Assembly: GCF_016765675.1 (NCBI RefSeq)
Contig: NZ_JAESWB010000168.1
Span: 496,001-560,000 of the forward strand
From: Neobacillus paridis
GTDB taxonomy: Bacteria > Bacillota > Bacilli > Bacillales > Cytobacillaceae
Direction of reading: 5' to 3'
Length of the DNA: 64,000 nucleotides
Shown here: one piece after another, positions 35,875-44,322 of the stretch
Layout of the letters: the number at the start of each line of letters is the position of its first letter
How positions within the stretch are numbered: the stretch's first letter is position 1
The notes under the pieces: model-generated
Told to the model about the DNA's origin: nothing
Seen by the model: only the letters and a program-made list of their open reading frames with translations
Databases searched by the model: none
Program-made: the position numbers and the translations under genes

Positions 35875-36393
35875 ATGAAATTAAAAGCACTATTACTAGC
35901 GGTTGGATTGATCTTGGCAGCCCAAGGGTTTGCCGAAGCACACGGGACGGTGCCTGACACCAATGGTAATCATCAGAGAATGCATGATGATTGGCATGCA
36001 AAAATGCTTGGACGGGAACAACTGCTGATGTCTTGGGTAGATCAGTACACTCCGGAAAAAAAGGCGGAGTGGGAGAAAGTTCTGGAAGAAAAGAAACAGC
36101 TTCGCGGTCAGTGGATGAGTCCAAAAAATGCCGAAAAGCGCGAGCGATGGAAAAAGGGAAGAATGGCAAAAATGCAGGAATTGAAGAAGCAATTGGAGGA
36201 AGGGAAGATTACCAAGGAAGAGTTTATCAAAGAGATGCATGGGACTAAGGGCATGGCCCATTGGAAATCTTTCCAGAGTCTCCAATTAGCGGTCGAAAAT
36301 AAGGATAGCAAGCAGGCAAAAGCGATCCTGAATCAGCTATTGGCTCATTACAAAGCTCATAACGCCAAGATGAAAGAGAAGCTGGCAGAGTAA
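35875..36393 (+). CDS. Secreted, highly charged helical protein
   Basis: A 172-residue protein with a clear signal peptide (MKLKALLLAVGLILAAQGFAEA, cleavage probably after AEA). The mature part is almost entirely charged helix: EKKAEWEKVLEEKKQLRGQW, KKQLEEGKITKEEFIKEM (which resembles the SHOCT helix) and a Lys/His/Gln-rich tail. No cysteines or catalytic motif are seen. The codons just after the signal peptide (HGTVPDTNGN) contain the palindromic GGTGCCTGACACC, also present in the hairpin at 56994. The ribosome binding site is GGAAGGTGA. I do not recognise a family; a cell-surface or spore-related chaperone-like role would be speculation. Confidence 0.75.
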   Translation: MKLKALLLAVGLILAAQGFAEAHGTVPDTNGNHQRMHDDWHAKMLGREQLLMSWVDQYTPEKKAEWEKVLEEKKQLRGQWMSPKNAEKRERWKKGRMAKMQELKKQLEEGKITKEEFIKEMHGTKGMAHWKSFQSLQLAVENKDSKQAKAILNQLLAHYKAHNAKMKEKLAE

Positions 36394-36405
36394 GAACCCA
36401 ATGAG

Positions 36406-36438
36406 AAAGGTCAATTACTTGAAAGATTGGCCTTTTTT
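36406..36438 (+). terminator. Intrinsic terminator after the secreted helical protein
   Basis: AAAGGTCAAT pairs with ATTGGCCTTT (one G-U) around a 10-base loop, then TTT. Confidence 0.75.
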
Positions 36439-36500
36439 AATCTTAACTATTTGTAAAAAGCCGATCTTCGGGGAAGAGTAAGGATGAGGAGGTTTAATAA

Positions 36501-36626
36501 ATGAATCGAAGACATTTGATGATGACGACAGTCGCCTTAGGCGCTGCCTATTTACTTCGCAATGATAAATCACGGAAAAAATTAATGAACCAGTTTCAGT
36601 CAATGGCAGCGAAAGCAAGAAAATAA
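36501..36626 (+). CDS. 41-residue DUF3918-like small protein
   Basis: A tiny ORF with an excellent ribosome binding site (GAGGAGGT, 7 bases before the ATG), encoding MNRRHLMMTTVALGAAYLL then a basic amphipathic tail (RNDKSRKKLMNQFQ ... KARK). The layout (short hydrophobic segment, then basic helix) resembles the DUF3918 family of short Bacillus proteins, of unknown function. It is flanked by terminators on both sides, so it is an independent transcript. Confidence 0.65.
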   Translation: MNRRHLMMTTVALGAAYLLRNDKSRKKLMNQFQSMAAKARK

Positions 36627-36634
36627 TGGTAAAT

Positions 36635-36668
36635 AAAACATCCCCGAAAACGAATTCTGGGATGTTTT
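36635..36668. terminator. Bidirectional terminator between the small protein and tatA
   Basis: AAAACATCCC pairs with GGGATGTTTT around a 14-base loop; A- and T-runs are present on both strands. Confidence 0.8.
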
Positions 36669-36675
36669 TACACGT

Positions 36676-36891
36676 TCATTTTTTTTCATTAATGGATTCC
36701 TTTTTTGCCTCTTGGATATCATCTTTTAGTTCCGCTTTAATGTCATCGGTAATTCCATCGGTTGCACGTTTAAATTCGCGCAGTGACTTGCCAAATGCTT
36801 TACCGATTTCCGGCAATTTGTTTGGGCCAAAGATGATTAATGCAAGGACTAGAATTAGTATTAAACCTGGAACGCCGATATTGGAAAGCAT
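36676..36891 (-). CDS. tatA: Twin-arginine translocase subunit TatA/E
   Basis: A 71-residue TatA-family pore subunit. One membrane helix (residues about 5-22, [17 protein letters not shown]) is followed by the conserved [21 protein letters not shown] hinge and amphipathic helix, then an acidic and lysine-rich tail. It multimerises with TatC to export folded proteins. No tatC is adjacent, so it must work with one encoded elsewhere. GAGGAGATGG precedes the ATG. Bacillus genomes usually have several tatA copies. Confidence 0.92.
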   Translation of the reverse strand: MLSNIGVPGLILILVLALIIFGPNKLPEIGKAFGKSLREFKRATDGITDDIKAELKDDIQEAKKESINEKK

Positions 36892-36971
36892 GATTCCATC
36901 TCCTCTTTATATCATTCGAGTATATTATAATCCTTCAGCCAATATTATTCTACTATGTTTAGAAAATGGAA

Positions 36972-37058
36972 TGGTTTTTTAGCTAATAGGAAGTATAAAT
37001 TCAACTACGCCTCATGAACCGTCCTTACGGACTCGCCAGTCGGTGAATTTACATTTAC
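36972..37058 (+). repeat. Structured repeat, copy 3, overlapping the dltD 3' end
   Basis: A T-run and AGCTAATAGGAAGTATAAA are followed directly by TTCAACTACGCCTCATGAACC. The right arm of the first hairpin seen in copy 1 is missing. Both small hairpins (GTCC-TTAC-GGAC and CTCGCC-AGTC-GGTGA) then follow, as in copy 1. The minus-strand reading supplies the last codons and stop of dltD. Confidence 0.85.
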
Positions 37059-38259
37059 CTTTTTTTTGATCCAATATCAAGCTCCAATTTTTTCCTTCAT
37101 AAAAGTCCTGAATTGCTTTATCGGTGTAGACCCAGCCTTTCCAGCCAATATGAATCGTGTCTTTCATGAAGTAAGGATCATACTCATGATTTGAAAAATC
37201 AGCAATGGGAAAACCGGCGGCCTCAACTTGTTTTTTGATCCGTTGGTAATATACTGTGCGGCCCTTTTTAGGAAATCCAGTATAGTCATACCATTTTCCG
37301 TTTACTGGAATAGAGATAAACAATGGTTTTGCCCCGGATTCCTTCAGAAGATCCAGCAACATTTGAAAATCACGGTATTCAATCGACCTTCCATACGAAG
37401 CGCCTGCTTTCTTATTCTTTAATAATGGCACCATTTTTCGTATTTTTTTATATTGACTATTCGTTACGTAAAAATGATTATTCGTCGCTCTTTTTTTACC
37501 ATAATGGTTGGCCTGTGCAACTAATTGTTCCCACGTTTTATTTTTAACCTTTGGACTGATAATCCTTTTATGTGGTTGGCCGCCCTTAATCGTATAATAA
37601 AGGTCTTTCTTGTGGAAAATTTCCCGATAGAGAAATGCGATCGGGCGAACAAAGGCCGCTTTTCTTTTTGTCCAAGGATTTTTTGAAATCTCCGCTTTAT
37701 ACATTGTTGATAGGATCGGGTCTTTTTTAATTGGCGAGTACGTTAACAGCCGCTCGATCGCCTCTTTTTTTAGTTTCGGGTCAATCGTTTTGTTAAACGC
37801 CAAATCATAGGCTTGCAACGATGAGTAATTAGGGACAAAATGGGATTCATCTGTCCCTTTTGGCTGGAACCATTGCGGCGATATAATAAAAACAATCTTT
37901 TTCCCATTCAGCTGTTTGGTATGTTCAGCAAAATTCAAAAAGTGCGTAATGGAAGTCGTTCCTCCCCGGCCAATGAGAAACGGGGTAAACGGTGCCCCTG
38001 TTTCCTGAAAATAATTAGACGGATGAAAGGGGTCCATCCTTGCAAGTTCCGAGGAGCCATAAATCGGCAAATAGTGCTTGGCCTCAAGCATTTTATCTTG
38101 AACATATTTGCCTTGAAACATAAAAGGGTTTAATTCGGTTGCAGCATCGATAACCCTGTTGTTTGGAATTATACGCTCAACCCATTGATTTGGAATAGCA
38201 ACCAAAATAACCAAAATCAGAAAAGCTGCGATCAAGGGTGAGAATACTGCCTTTTTCAT
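37012..38259 (-). CDS. dltD: D-alanyl-lipoteichoic acid biosynthesis protein DltD
   Basis: A 415-residue membrane-anchored SGNH-like protein that completes D-Ala transfer to teichoic acids outside the membrane. The N-terminal anchor is LIAAFLILVILVAIPNQWV. The serine is in YGSSELARMDPFHPSNYF, and the Asp/His dyad is in MKDTIHIGWKGW. The usual end of the family is near QDFYEG. Here the chain runs about 25 residues longer, and its last 14 or so residues (CKFTDWRVRKDGS) are encoded inside a dispersed repeat. It is the last gene of the operon and overlaps dltC by four bases. Confidence 0.93.
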   Translation of the reverse strand: MKKAVFSPLIAAFLILVILVAIPNQWVERIIPNNRVIDAATELNPFMFQGKYVQDKMLEAKHYLPIYGSSELARMDPFHPSNYFQETGAPFTPFLIGRGGTTSITHFLNFAEHTKQLNGKKIVFIISPQWFQPKGTDESHFVPNYSSLQAYDLAFNKTIDPKLKKEAIERLLTYSPIKKDPILSTMYKAEISKNPWTKRKAAFVRPIAFLYREIFHKKDLYYTIKGGQPHKRIISPKVKNKTWEQLVAQANHYGKKRATNNHFYVTNSQYKKIRKMVPLLKNKKAGASYGRSIEYRDFQMLLDLLKESGAKPLFISIPVNGKWYDYTGFPKKGRTVYYQRIKKQVEAAGFPIADFSNHEYDPYFMKDTIHIGWKGWVYTDKAIQDFYEGKNWSLILDQKKGKCKFTDWRVRKDGS

Positions 38260-38501
38260 CTTAAATCAGCCAGCTGCATCGCGATATTATTTGGCGTGTT
38301 CCAGACATCTCGATCGAATTCAGTAATCGGAACAAGGAGACCAAAACGATCTTCCACTTGGACAAGAAATTCGACAGTTCCAAATGAGTCCAGTAAACCG
38401 GCTTCAAATAAATCGATATCCGGATTTTCCTTTATCACATCATCCTGACAAATTTCCGCTAATAGTGAAATCACTTCATTTTTAAAATCCATTACGATCA
38501 A
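38256..38501 (-). CDS. dltC: D-alanyl carrier protein DltC
   Basis: An 81-residue four-helix acyl-carrier-type protein. The phosphopantetheine serine lies in GLLDSFGTVEF (about residue 40). DltA loads D-alanine onto the cofactor thiol and DltB/DltD receive it. ATGA overlaps with dltB upstream and dltD downstream show tight translational coupling. The length and motif are normal. Confidence 0.95.
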   Translation of the reverse strand: MIVMDFKNEVISLLAEICQDDVIKENPDIDLFEAGLLDSFGTVEFLVQVEDRFGLLVPITEFDRDVWNTPNNIAMQLADLR

Positions 38502-39664
38502 ACTCCCTTATGAAATAATTGTCCTGAAAAAATATAAAACCCAAAGCAAATAAAATGGAACGTCATAAAAACGGATAGCGCATGTGTGAATTTGTTTTGC
38601 GGCCACCATTTATGTTTTTTATTAAACCGTTCGAATGCATTGTATGCGACCATTAACAAGGCATGGTACAAGCCGTAAATGATATATTGGGCTTCCAGAC
38701 CGTGCCAAATGCCCATTAGTAAAAACAATAAGATATAGCCAAGATTAGAAAGGGTGTTGCGGTTTTTAATCCATTTCTTCTTCGTCATCCAAAAGATAAA
38801 TCTCATATATACATAATCCCTAAACCAAAAGGAAAGACTCATATGCCAACGGTTCCAGAAATCTTTAATATTCCGGCTGATAAACGGCTTATTAAAGTTT
38901 TCCGGTGATTTGATTCCCATTACATAACTGACACCAATTGCAAATGCACTATAGCCGGCAAAATCAAAAAAGAGATAGAGACTGTAGGCATACATATAAT
39001 AAAGATGGTGCTCAAGCGGGCTATGGGCGATGAATTTTAACTTGCTGATTACATAGTAATTGATCGAATAACCGATAATGTATTTGTATAAAAAGCCGCG
39101 AAAAATCTTGTTGATACCCTCATACAAGTATAATTTATATTGTTCTCCCGAAATCTGAGCGTCCAAATCCTTTACAAAACGGCGGTAACGGTCAATTGGC
39201 CCCGATGAGATCGTTGGGAAAAACAGAATAAAATAAAGTAAGCGGGTAATAGGCAGGTCTTCTTTAATCAAGCCGTCCCTAGTTTCCATAACCAATTGTG
39301 TTCCCTTGAAGGTTAAATAAGAGATTCCAAGGAAACCGATGAATGTAATCGTCGAAAAATAAGGCAGCAATTTCGACATGGCCAATGGGAGAATCGACAG
39401 AACCACCGCCAAATAAAAGACAAGATCGCTGTTCCTCTTTTTCCGATAATGAATATAGCTTTTTATTAAGCTTACCTGCCATATCGTAAACCCGATTAAC
39501 GCAACTGCCTGCTGCAGTGATGAGGCGAAGATAATGCCAAGGGCAATAACGGTTACAAACATATTGTAAGCGTGAAATCTTCTTCCTCTTAATCCAAGAA
39601 TCACCGTTGGCGCCAGAAGAATCACTAAGATGAAAAAGAATGTAAAAGAACCATAAGGTGTCAT
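38498..39664 (-). CDS. dltB: D-alanyl transfer protein DltB (MBOAT family)
   Basis: A 388-residue polytopic membrane O-acyltransferase. It carries the MBOAT catalytic histidine in LMGIWHGLEAQ (near residue 320) and the typical FFPTISSGPIDRY, RNIKDFWNRWHMSLSFWFRDYVY signatures. It moves D-alanine from DltC across the membrane. About ten hydrophobic segments are apparent. Start and stop overlap the neighbouring dlt genes by four bases. Confidence 0.95.
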   Translation of the reverse strand: MTPYGSFTFFFILVILLAPTVILGLRGRRFHAYNMFVTVIALGIIFASSLQQAVALIGFTIWQVSLIKSYIHYRKKRNSDLVFYLAVVLSILPLAMSKLLPYFSTITFIGFLGISYLTFKGTQLVMETRDGLIKEDLPITRLLYFILFFPTISSGPIDRYRRFVKDLDAQISGEQYKLYLYEGINKIFRGFLYKYIIGYSINYYVISKLKFIAHSPLEHHLYYMYAYSLYLFFDFAGYSAFAIGVSYVMGIKSPENFNKPFISRNIKDFWNRWHMSLSFWFRDYVYMRFIFWMTKKKWIKNRNTLSNLGYILLFLLMGIWHGLEAQYIIYGLYHALLMVAYNAFERFNKKHKWWPQNKFTHALSVFMTFHFICFGFYIFSGQLFHKGV

Positions 39665-41178
39665 TGTTCTACCATTTCCCTAAATTTTTTGCGGTCCATT
39701 TTTCCGTTAGCCGTCATTGGAAGTTCTTCGTAATAAGAGAACTTTCTTGGGATCATATAAGCAGGGAGGACCTGACTAAGTTCCTTTTTAATGGCACTGG
39801 TTAATTGATATTCTTTTTCAAATTCATGGCTTTCCGGGATGATAGCCGCCAGTAAATATTCCACCTTTTCATTCTGGTAAATGGGAATAACCGCGGCTGA
39901 TTTAACATGTCGGCAATTGGCAATATGGTATTCGATCTCCTCCAACTCCATCCGGTATCCATGCAGTTTGATTTGAAAATCAATCCTGCCTTTGTAAAAA
40001 AGCAAACCGTGCTCATCGACATAAGCCGCATCACCGGTCCGATAGGCTTGAATTCCATCATAACGGAAAAATGAACGATCGGTAAGCTCTTGCTGTCCCA
40101 AATAGCCTTTACTGACACTGGGACCGGCAATAACGATTTCCCCTTTTTCCCCAGGCGGGACTGGACGACCATTTTCGTTGACAAGGACGATCCGGGTATC
40201 GCCTTTTGGCTTACCGATCGGGAGATTTTCATAGGAATCCATTATATCTTCGGTTACCTCAATCGAAGTCACGGCAACGGTTGCTTCCGTCGGCCCATAC
40301 GTATTGAAAATTTGCGCCTTCGGGAACCGTTCCTTCAGCCCGCGGCATATCGATACCGGCAATATTTCACCGCAAAATAAAAACACTCTCAGTTTAGGCA
40401 ATAATTCTTCGGTAAACGTTGGATCCATCAAACACATTTGTGCAAATGATGGGGTTGAAGTCCAAACCTCTGTATTTGAAACAGCCAGAGCTTCGAATAA
40501 CAGTTTAGGTCTGGCGATCATCTCCTTTGTTATGGCAAAAATAGTCCCGCCGCTTACCAGGGCAGGGTATAGATCCATGACGGATAAATCAAAGGAATAG
40601 GGTGCTTGATTTAAAAACCGCTGCCTGCCTTTGATTGGGAAGTCTTCTAACATCCAGTCGACAAAGCTTTCCAGATTTTTAGCAGAAATCTGTACACCCT
40701 TAGGATTTCCCGTACTGCCCGAAGTATAAATAATATAGAAATTGTCATCTCCGGATACCCAATGGGTATCATTTATTTCCACACAAGTACCTTCAGCAGT
40801 GATGATTGCTTTATACTCAAAAACAGGAACAGTGGAAGGATCAAATGCTGCAACTTGATCGGTCGTATTGATCACCAATTCAGCCTGTGAGCTGGAAAGA
40901 ATACTAGAAATTCTTTCAATTGGTATTGAAAGATCGATCGGAATATATGAAAATCCTGCTTTGACACAGCCAAGAAATGTTACGACCATCGAGGCATTCA
41001 TATGACCATAAACGATGACCGGCAAGCGGTTGTCGAAGTTCGAATGTATTAAAAATGCTGCTATTTGTTCAGATTGACTCCAAAGTTCTCCATAGGTGAT
41101 TTCTTCTGTTGGCGAAATATAAGCAAGTTGATCTGGATTTGAAAGTGAGAAGCGTTTTATCGAATGTAATAGTTTCAT
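39661..41178 (-). CDS. dltA: D-alanine--poly(phosphoribitol)/carrier ligase DltA
   Basis: A 505-residue adenylate-forming enzyme that activates D-alanine with ATP and loads it onto DltC. The A3 loop YTSGSTGNPKG is near residue 150. NTYGPTEATV, YRTGDAAYVD and the C-terminal PMTANGKMDRKKF lysine are all intact. Its length is that of known DltA. It follows dltX by 15 bases and overlaps dltB. Expression is usually under envelope-stress sigma factors or a two-component system; I could not identify a specific promoter. Confidence 0.96.
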   Translation of the reverse strand: MKLLHSIKRFSLSNPDQLAYISPTEEITYGELWSQSEQIAAFLIHSNFDNRLPVIVYGHMNASMVVTFLGCVKAGFSYIPIDLSIPIERISSILSSSQAELVINTTDQVAAFDPSTVPVFEYKAIITAEGTCVEINDTHWVSGDDNFYIIYTSGSTGNPKGVQISAKNLESFVDWMLEDFPIKGRQRFLNQAPYSFDLSVMDLYPALVSGGTIFAITKEMIARPKLLFEALAVSNTEVWTSTPSFAQMCLMDPTFTEELLPKLRVFLFCGEILPVSICRGLKERFPKAQIFNTYGPTEATVAVTSIEVTEDIMDSYENLPIGKPKGDTRIVLVNENGRPVPPGEKGEIVIAGPSVSKGYLGQQELTDRSFFRYDGIQAYRTGDAAYVDEHGLLFYKGRIDFQIKLHGYRMELEEIEYHIANCRHVKSAAVIPIYQNEKVEYLLAAIIPESHEFEKEYQLTSAIKKELSQVLPAYMIPRKFSYYEELPMTANGKMDRKKFREMVEQ

Positions 41179-41193
41179 AGTGATTCTCTCCCT

Positions 41194-41343
41194 TTAAAAA
41201 TCGTTGTAAATATAGTTGCCTGAGCTAGCGCTATTGAACCCATACATAAAAAATAATAAAAGGAGAATCAGTAAATAATAGGTAAACTGTCCCAGCCACT
41301 TTACCTTTTGGTTGGAAAAGAAAACTTTCAATCTTTTAAACAT
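41194..41343 (-). CDS. dltX: DltX, small teichoic acid D-alanylation protein
   Basis: A 49-residue single-pass membrane protein that begins MFKRLKVFFSNQKVKWL, has a helix YYLLILLLLFFMYGF and ends YIYNDF. The aromatic C-terminal FIYNxF-like motif defines DltX, which is thought to carry D-Ala at or near its C-terminus. TTAGGAGG lies 8 bases before the ATG. It is the first gene of dltXABCD and is easily missed because of its size. Confidence 0.92.
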   Translation of the reverse strand: MFKRLKVFFSNQKVKWLGQFTYYLLILLLLFFMYGFNSASSGNYIYNDF

Positions 41344-41515
41344 GAATTCTGCCTCCTAATTCCTCCCGATTAATGGAATTACCGGAATAAATGTACAATG
41401 GAATATTTTTGGCAATCAATTTCCTGAAACTGACTTTTCTATCATACTGGTATTTTGTGTCTAATGCAACGAAAAAAACATTAAAAAATCCTTAAAATAC
41501 GATTGAGAAAGCATG

Positions 41516-41548
41516 AAAAAGACCGTCTGTGTCTGCAAACGGTCTTTT
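41516..41548. terminator. Intrinsic terminator of the M42 peptidase gene
   Basis: AAAAAGACCGT pairs with ACGGTCTTTT around a 12-base loop, with A and T runs at both ends. It works for the minus-strand gene ending at 41571. Confidence 0.8.
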
Positions 41549-41570
41549 AAAAATCGAGCATTAGAAGGCT

Positions 41571-42620
41571 TTATTGAATTAATTCGGACTGAATGTAGTG
41601 ATATAAAAGTTTGGCAGTATTTTCAATCGAAGATTGGTGAGTCCGCTCAAATGCATGGGAAGAATCAATACCCGGTCCGATTAAGCCATGAATAATATCT
41701 GCTCCCGAGCGGATTGCAGCGGAGGCATCAGAGCCATAATAAGGGTATATATCCAATTTATAACCGATATTATTTTCCTCCGCAAGACGGACTAAATGTT
41801 TTCGTAATCCATAATGATAGGGGCCGCTGGCATCTTTAACACAAATGGAGACGGTGTATTCATCCGTTGACTGTCCGTCACCCATTGCCCCCATATCAAC
41901 AGCCAGGTATTCCACTGTTTCGGGAGTAATATTGGAGTTGCCGCCATAGCCAATCTCCTCATTGTTGGAAATTAAGAAATGGGTCGTATAAGGCAAGGTA
42001 AGATTTTCGCTTTTAATTTGTTTCATTAATTGCAGTAAAATCGCAACGCTCGCTTTATCATCTAAATGACGGGATTTTATGTAGCCGCTTGGTGTTAGCT
42101 CGACACGGGGATCAAAAGAGACAAAATCTCCTACTTCGATTCCAAGGGCACGCACTTCTTCTTCACTATGTACCTTCTCGTCAATTCGGATTTCCATGTT
42201 TTCTTGATTCCGTTCTTTTTTACCGGCATCTTTATAGACGTGTACGGATGTTTGATGCATTAAAATCGTACCGGAATATTTTTTACCGCTGCTTGTTTCA
42301 ATTTGGCAATATTCTCCTTCAATCGAGTTATACTTAAAACCGCCAATTAAATCCATTTTTAATCGTCCGCTCTTCTTAATCTCCTTTACCATTGCCCCAA
42401 GTGTATCAACATGTGCCGTTAACATCCGATGCCTGCTGGTGTCTTTCCCTTCGATAGTGGCAATTAAGCCGCCTTTGCGATTCCTTGTCGTTTTAATATG
42501 TTGTTCCCTGAGATATTTCTCCACAAAGCTGATCACTTCATTCGTGTTACCGGAGGGACTTGGGATGGAGACTAAATCTTTTAATAATTTCATGGTTTCC
42601 TTAGTATTAGGGTAAGTCAT
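41571..42620 (-). CDS. M42 family metallopeptidase (aminopeptidase)
   Basis: A 349-residue dinuclear-metal aminopeptidase that forms large tetrahedral assemblies in known relatives. The ligands are visible in order: His in TAHVDTLG, Asp in SRHLDDKA, catalytic Glu pair in SNNEEIGYG, Asp in AVDMGAMG and His in SSHAFERTH. It is cytosolic and probably trims peptides from the N-terminus; family members vary in specificity (glutamyl, leucyl). The ATG follows AGAGAGGAG. It is transcribed alone. Confidence 0.9.
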   Translation of the reverse strand: MTYPNTKETMKLLKDLVSIPSPSGNTNEVISFVEKYLREQHIKTTRNRKGGLIATIEGKDTSRHRMLTAHVDTLGAMVKEIKKSGRLKMDLIGGFKYNSIEGEYCQIETSSGKKYSGTILMHQTSVHVYKDAGKKERNQENMEIRIDEKVHSEEEVRALGIEVGDFVSFDPRVELTPSGYIKSRHLDDKASVAILLQLMKQIKSENLTLPYTTHFLISNNEEIGYGGNSNITPETVEYLAVDMGAMGDGQSTDEYTVSICVKDASGPYHYGLRKHLVRLAEENNIGYKLDIYPYYGSDASAAIRSGADIIHGLIGPGIDSSHAFERTHQSSIENTAKLLYHYIQSELIQ

Positions 42621-42848
42621 ATATCTACTCCTCTCTGAATATATTCCTTCTTATTATACAACTAATCAAAAAATTTCATGTTGTGAAAGCATTAAGCAGC
42701 AACTTTTTTTAGCTGCTGCATAGGATAGGTAGTGATTTGATTTTGTAGGGTTATAAAATTTTGATAACTTGGAGATAAATGGGAGTGTTCGAACTATTTT
42801 AAAAAATAGCTTGAAGTACTTAAAATGTTGGCAAGGAGAGGAGAAAAA

Positions 42849-43169
42849 ATGACCAGGCTTGAGTTATATCATCAGAAGCCGAAGCAAAAGTCGTGGAAGG
42901 GTCGATTTTTTTTCATCGTCATAGGAATTGTATTAGCAGCGTGTTTAATCACTTACTGGCAGTATGATCGGCGGCCCGCTGATCTAGAGGCACCTGTTGA
43001 GGAACAAGGGGAGAAAGTGGTGATCGACCTTCCGAATGGACAGAAGGTATATACGTATGACCATTTAATCTTTGAAAAAGACGGCAAAATGTATTACAAA
43101 GGGGAGCGCAACACCATCGATTTAACCGGTGGTACCGTTGTCTATGAAAATTGGCAAGAACCGAAGTAA
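42849..43169 (+). CDS. Small membrane-anchored protein with extracytoplasmic domain
   Basis: A 106-residue protein with a basic N-terminus (MTRLELYHQKPKQKSWKG), one membrane helix (RFFFIVIGIVLAACLITYW) and a 60-residue beta-rich outer domain (VVIDLPNGQKVYTYDHLIFEKDGKMYYKG). I do not recognise a family. The ATG at 42849 follows AGGAGAGGAG. It stands alone before CorA on the opposite strand. Confidence 0.7.
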   Translation: MTRLELYHQKPKQKSWKGRFFFIVIGIVLAACLITYWQYDRRPADLEAPVEEQGEKVVIDLPNGQKVYTYDHLIFEKDGKMYYKGERNTIDLTGGTVVYENWQEPK

Positions 43170-43174
43170 GCAGA

Positions 43175-43204
43175 AAGGGGCTGTCACAATGATGCCAGCC
43201 CCTT
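43175..43204. terminator. Convergent terminator before the corA stop
   Basis: AAGGGGCTG pairs with CAGCCCCTT around a 12-base loop. Confidence 0.7.
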
Positions 43205-43213
43205 GCGCTTTTC

Positions 43214-44164
43214 TTATTTAAACCAGCCTTTTTTGTAGAACCACCAGGTCATTCCCATGGCAATTATAAACATGATGATCAGTGTCGCGAAATAGCCGTA
43301 CTTCCAGCTTAACTCCGGCATATTGTGAAAATTCATTCCGTAAAGACCAACGATAAAAGTTAGCGGCATAAAGATCGTCGTGATCACCGTTAAAACTTTC
43401 ATCACATGGTTCGTTTGATTTGAATTGATCGAGATGTAGCTATCGCGAATGTCAGTCGTCAGCTCTCGATTCGCTTCGATCATTTCCGTTAATTTCAGTA
43501 AATGGTCGTGAATATCAGAGAAATACTCTTTTTTTCCATGGATATACGTCATCCGCTGCGAGTTGAGGATGCGATATATCAGATCGCGCATCGGGGTGAT
43601 CGTATGCCGCAATGAAAGGAGATCGTGCCGTGTATCAAATAAATCTTCCAGTAAGGCCTCCATGGACCTCCCTTTAGAATTTTCATCAATCTCATTTAAC
43701 TTGTCTTCAATTTGATACACAGGAGGAAAATAATTGTCAACCATTTTATCGATCGCATCATATAGGACATGGGAAGGATCCCATTTCTTAATATTAGTTG
43801 ACTGGCTTAAGCGGGTCCACACCTGATTAATTTCCTGTGAGGGCCGATGATGATAGGTTACCACATAATGATCACTTAGAAAAAAATCAACCTCTTCTCT
43901 TTCTAGGGTTCCTTGGTTAAGAGCTTGCGTGACAAAGAAGGTATAGCCGTCATAATAATCAAGCTTAGGTCTTTGAAGATGATATCGACAATCTTCGATA
44001 GCTAACGGATGAAAATGAAGCGGATTACTTAGAAGTTCTATCTCTTCTTCCGTTGCTTCATAAAAATCAATCCAATACCATAGAAAATCCCCGTCAACCA
44101 GCTTGGAAATTTCAACATCTTTTACAACAACATGATTTTTACTGACTGCTAATGTTCTAAACAT
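43214..44164 (-). CDS. corA: CorA family magnesium/divalent cation transporter
   Basis: A 316-residue pentameric channel-type transporter. A cytoplasmic alpha/beta domain and long helix (about 1-255) precede two C-terminal membrane helices joined by the selectivity loop. The signature GMN lies in VGLYGMNFHNMPE, and the final WWFYKKGWFK is the usual basic C-terminus. Magnesium is the standard substrate; cobalt or nickel are possible. It is monocistronic. Confidence 0.93.
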   Translation of the reverse strand: MFRTLAVSKNHVVVKDVEISKLVDGDFLWYWIDFYEATEEEIELLSNPLHFHPLAIEDCRYHLQRPKLDYYDGYTFFVTQALNQGTLEREEVDFFLSDHYVVTYHHRPSQEINQVWTRLSQSTNIKKWDPSHVLYDAIDKMVDNYFPPVYQIEDKLNEIDENSKGRSMEALLEDLFDTRHDLLSLRHTITPMRDLIYRILNSQRMTYIHGKKEYFSDIHDHLLKLTEMIEANRELTTDIRDSYISINSNQTNHVMKVLTVITTIFMPLTFIVGLYGMNFHNMPELSWKYGYFATLIIMFIIAMGMTWWFYKKGWFK

Positions 44165-44322
44165 AAAAACCCCTCACCAAACTCTGTTTGCTTTCATATT
44201 CTCCTCTTCTCTTAGAATAAAATACCATTCATTGCGAAAAATTAAAAGAAAAGCTAGACAATTTTAAAATTCAATTGAATCGATTCTGGATATTATAAAG
44301 TAGTAAGCTGCGAGGTAGAAAT

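Noticed and set aside
35875..36393. Antisense ORFs of 129 and 138 codons opposite the secreted helical protein
   Set aside because: They mirror a strongly biased Lys/Glu-rich gene and lack ribosome binding sites, and their codons are the complement of a real signal-peptide gene.
44260..44320. Sigma-G promoter for the ger operon
   Set aside because: Only a partial TGAATC resemblance at -35 and no matching CATACTA-like -10 at the right spacing.
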